Below are positions 41,782 to 44,168 of a stretch of 44,168 nt of DNA, piece after piece. Origin of the DNA: Prochlorococcus sp. AG-363-P15 (GTDB taxonomy: Bacteria > Cyanobacteriota > Cyanobacteriia > PCC-6307 > Cyanobiaceae); the NCBI GenBank assembly GCA_003278175.1, contig QCGF01000007.1, forward strand, positions 1-44,168. Reading direction: 5' to 3'. Both the position numbers and the translations under genes were made by a program. Under the pieces are notes generated by a model. It saw only the letters and a list, made by a program, of their open reading frames with translations, had not been told where the DNA came from and ran no database searches. Positions within the stretch are counted from its first letter, which is position 1. Each line of letters opens with the position of its first letter.

Positions 41782-43359
41782 TTATGAGAGAAGTGGTAAT
41801 ACCTGAAAATTTGAGTTGTTAAGTTTTAGCCCAATCGTAATCACATTGCAGTGAGGACCAGGGGCTCCGCAAGGTTGATCCTTTTTGCCTGGGTTGACTC
41901 CTATTGCAGGCCATGACGAGCCAGCAATAGAAAGTCGTAACCTTTCTCCTTTTTCAAGATCAACGAGAATCGCTTGAAAAGTTATTTGTCTTTGATATGG
42001 CTTTCTTGCTTGATCTCCAAGTATCCGCAGTGTTCCAGTGGAAATTTGTATAACTTGGTTTATATCATGTTTGACGATAGATAAAGCAACACATAGGTCA
42101 AAGCCGTATTTGTCTGATTCAGCGATCAAATTCAATTTCGGTATCCCTTCGAGATGAAGAGATTCTTCTAATTTTGGGCTGGTGAATATTGCAACATCTG
42201 AGCGGATGTCTATCTTCCTACGGTCAGCATTGCCGGGCTTAGTACTTAAATGTCCACCTATTGCGGGCACAGGCCTCCATGGGTCATGAACGATGTTTAT
42301 ATAGCCACTACCAGGCACATTTGGCTTTAACACTCCTTCTGAGCAATTTAGGCTTGCACCCACATTGCTAGTGATAAGTCCCCATTCAGAAAAAGGGTGA
42401 GATGCCCTTGTAGATAATTGCCAATTCTTGCGAGTGATGTTCCAAAGCTTTTGTTTTTTGCAACTCTCCTTTAAAGGTCTGACTGATTGAAGATGTTGAT
42501 TGAAAAAATTCAACAAATCATTTTGGGCTTCTTCCCACCAATGAAGATGAGAGGCTGGCCCAATATGAATTTCTGGGGAGCCCCCTGCGGCAATAGATTT
42601 TTGATATAAGTCGAGTACTCCTCTTAGATGTGGATCCCACCATCCGCCAATGAGAAACATTGGCTGGCAAAGCCATTGAGATAGGGGTTTGTGGATTTCC
42701 CATTCTTGTTTATCTTTATTCGATCGCAATAGCCACTCGTGGACCATACCTTTTGGATCGTGCTCTTCAAGTAGTGAGGGGCCCTCTCTTAGGTAACTTC
42801 CACTTTCAAGACTTAAACGAATTCTTTCCCAAGTTTCTACGCAACCATTTCTCCGTGCTTGTAGTGCGGCTAATTGCAGCCCCCAGCTCAATCCGATATG
42901 CCACCAAAATGCTCCTCCGTCACAACTCCAGTGACTATTTTCATCTAAACCAGTCATTGCTGGGGCGAGGCATTGTGGAGGAGGGGTATTTGGTTCGGCA
43001 ATTAATTGGGTTAGTCCCTGATAAGAAAAACCATATGTACCGAGCAGACCATTGCACTCCGGGAGAGATCTAACCCATTGGTGCGTCTCAGTTGTATCTG
43101 ATGCTTCTTGTTTGAATCCTGTGAAAATCCCATCAGAGTCTCCTTGGCCACGCACATCTTGGACTACAACTAAATACCCATGACTAGCCCACCAAATAGG
43201 ATGGTTATAGGTAATTGTTGAGGCGATTTCTCTCCCATATGGCTGCCTCATCAAAAGTGCAGGCCATGGACCACCTTTGCTAGGCATCCAAATTCTTGAT
43301 TGGAGTTTTACACCGTCTTTAAGAATTAATGATTGATCCCGCCAGATAATGGAATCCAT
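41782..43359 (-). CDS. CocE/NonD family hydrolase
   Basis: YLVVVQDVRGQGDSDG, GTYGFSYQGLTQ nucleophile elbow, LIGGWWDPHLRG, C-terminal jelly-roll-like region. Confidence 0.9.
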   Translation of the reverse strand: MDSIIWRDQSLILKDGVKLQSRIWMPSKGGPWPALLMRQPYGREIASTITYNHPIWWASHGYLVVVQDVRGQGDSDGIFTGFKQEASDTTETHQWVRSLPECNGLLGTYGFSYQGLTQLIAEPNTPPPQCLAPAMTGLDENSHWSCDGGAFWWHIGLSWGLQLAALQARRNGCVETWERIRLSLESGSYLREGPSLLEEHDPKGMVHEWLLRSNKDKQEWEIHKPLSQWLCQPMFLIGGWWDPHLRGVLDLYQKSIAAGGSPEIHIGPASHLHWWEEAQNDLLNFFNQHLQSVRPLKESCKKQKLWNITRKNWQLSTRASHPFSEWGLITSNVGASLNCSEGVLKPNVPGSGYINIVHDPWRPVPAIGGHLSTKPGNADRRKIDIRSDVAIFTSPKLEESLHLEGIPKLNLIAESDKYGFDLCVALSIVKHDINQVIQISTGTLRILGDQARKPYQRQITFQAILVDLEKGERLRLSIAGSSWPAIGVNPGKKDQPCGAPGPHCNVITIGLKLNNSNFQVLPLLS

Positions 43360-43372
43360 GTGAATTAGTGCT

Positions 43373-43639
43373 CTAATTCACATCAGGACAATTGAGTCCA
43401 ATTACATAAATGGATAAAATTTCTGCGTCTGTCGATGTGAGATTTTTTTGGTTTGAGATTTGTTTTATTGCTTCTGGAGAACTTGCTGAAATCCCTTTTG
43501 AATTTAGAGTTCTGAATTGTTTGCACAAAGCTTGAGCTTCGTTGGGGTTGTTCTTAACGCTTTCAAGGAGTGTGGATTGCGCAAATGCAGTGCTAACAGA
43601 CGCAATGGCCAAGACTGCGATGGAATATAAAAATCGCAT
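43373..43639 (-). CDS. secreted hypothetical protein
   Basis: Signal peptide MRFLYSIAVLAIASVSTAFAQ; 88 aa. Confidence 0.6.
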   Translation of the reverse strand: MRFLYSIAVLAIASVSTAFAQSTLLESVKNNPNEAQALCKQFRTLNSKGISASSPEAIKQISNQKNLTSTDAEILSIYVIGLNCPDVN

Positions 43640-43696
43640 GATCCTCTGAATGAGGTTACTTATATTATTTGAGCTTGATGAGCTGCTTGACAGTGT

Positions 43697-44107
43697 TCAT
43701 TGGGTCAGTTCTCTATTTGCCCTTTTTGCGTTTTTTATCCAAGAATTTACTTTTACTAGATTTATAAGATTTCCATTTTCCCTATAAAGTTGTCTTGTGA
43801 ACCGACTGGTTTTTTTTATCACTTCTAGAGGTGTTAGTGATGCCAGAGCTTTTGCTGAAGGGATGCCTGAATGTAACAGCAAGGCTGCTTCTGCTTGAGA
43901 AAGGTTTAATTCACCTATAAGTGTTGCCATCCCTCTTAATCGAAAAAGGTTTTTGGAGGTTGCGAGGCTCCTTTGCGTAATAAGAAAGAGATCTTCGTCT
44001 TTAAGATTCTTAAGAGAATTCCAGTCAAAAATTCCATAAGCATGAAGTTGCTTTTCTTCTTCTTGGAAATGTTTAGGTAAATCCTTTAAGGGTTTTTCAG
44101 CTGTCAT
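43697..44107 (-). CDS. DUF4332-like helix-hairpin-helix protein
   Basis: LHAYGIFDWNSLKNLKDEDLFLITQRSLATSKNLFRLRGMATLI...AALLLHSGIPSAKALASLTP matches a DUF4332/HhH-like repeat pattern. Confidence 0.6.
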   Translation of the reverse strand: MTAEKPLKDLPKHFQEEEKQLHAYGIFDWNSLKNLKDEDLFLITQRSLATSKNLFRLRGMATLIGELNLSQAEAALLLHSGIPSAKALASLTPLEVIKKTSRFTRQLYRENGNLINLVKVNSWIKNAKRANRELTQ

Positions 44108-44168
44108 TTCTTCAATTATTTCTTTTGAAGCTCCATTTATTTTTTATTTGAGGAGAAGAGCTTTGAGG

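Noticed and set aside
42518-43073. ORFs 42518..42703 (-) and 42660..43073 (+) inside the CocE-like gene
   Set aside because: Conflict with the supported hydrolase frame.
1-44168. CRISPR arrays, transposases, phage genes, rRNA operon
   Set aside because: No regularly spaced repeats and no signature proteins or RNA sequences seen on either strand by eye.

Overview
This 44.2 kb AT-rich window looks like a chromosomal segment of a marine picocyanobacterium, most likely Prochlorococcus; strain not assignable without a search. Most of it is ordinary core genome: rpsU; a complete urea uptake and assimilation locus (urtABCDE, ureGFE and divergent ureDABC, with an exact GTA-N8-TAC NtcA-type site upstream of urtA); gor; a Ca2+/Na+ antiporter; pyrC; tRNA-Leu(UAA); ndhL-DUF3007-trpA; a cyAbrB regulator; a cytochrome c6-like gene; a group 2 sigma factor; hisIE; a PTPS-like gene; clpB; petE; an epimerase; hemE; glgB; and a CocE-type hydrolase. 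The accessory part is about 14.4-20.9 kb, between ureC and gor. It holds mainly small uncharacterised proteins, an atypical sugar-binding-type glycosyltransferase, and a 55-aa high-light-inducible (Hli)-like ORF that is missing from the supplied ORF track. I found no CRISPR array, transposase, phage gene or clearly new multi-gene system. The best leads are the hidden Hli-like gene, two stand-alone Nif11-like proteins, two related small coiled proteins 16 kb apart, and enzyme-family members with altered signature motifs (PTPS-like, glycosyltransferase).
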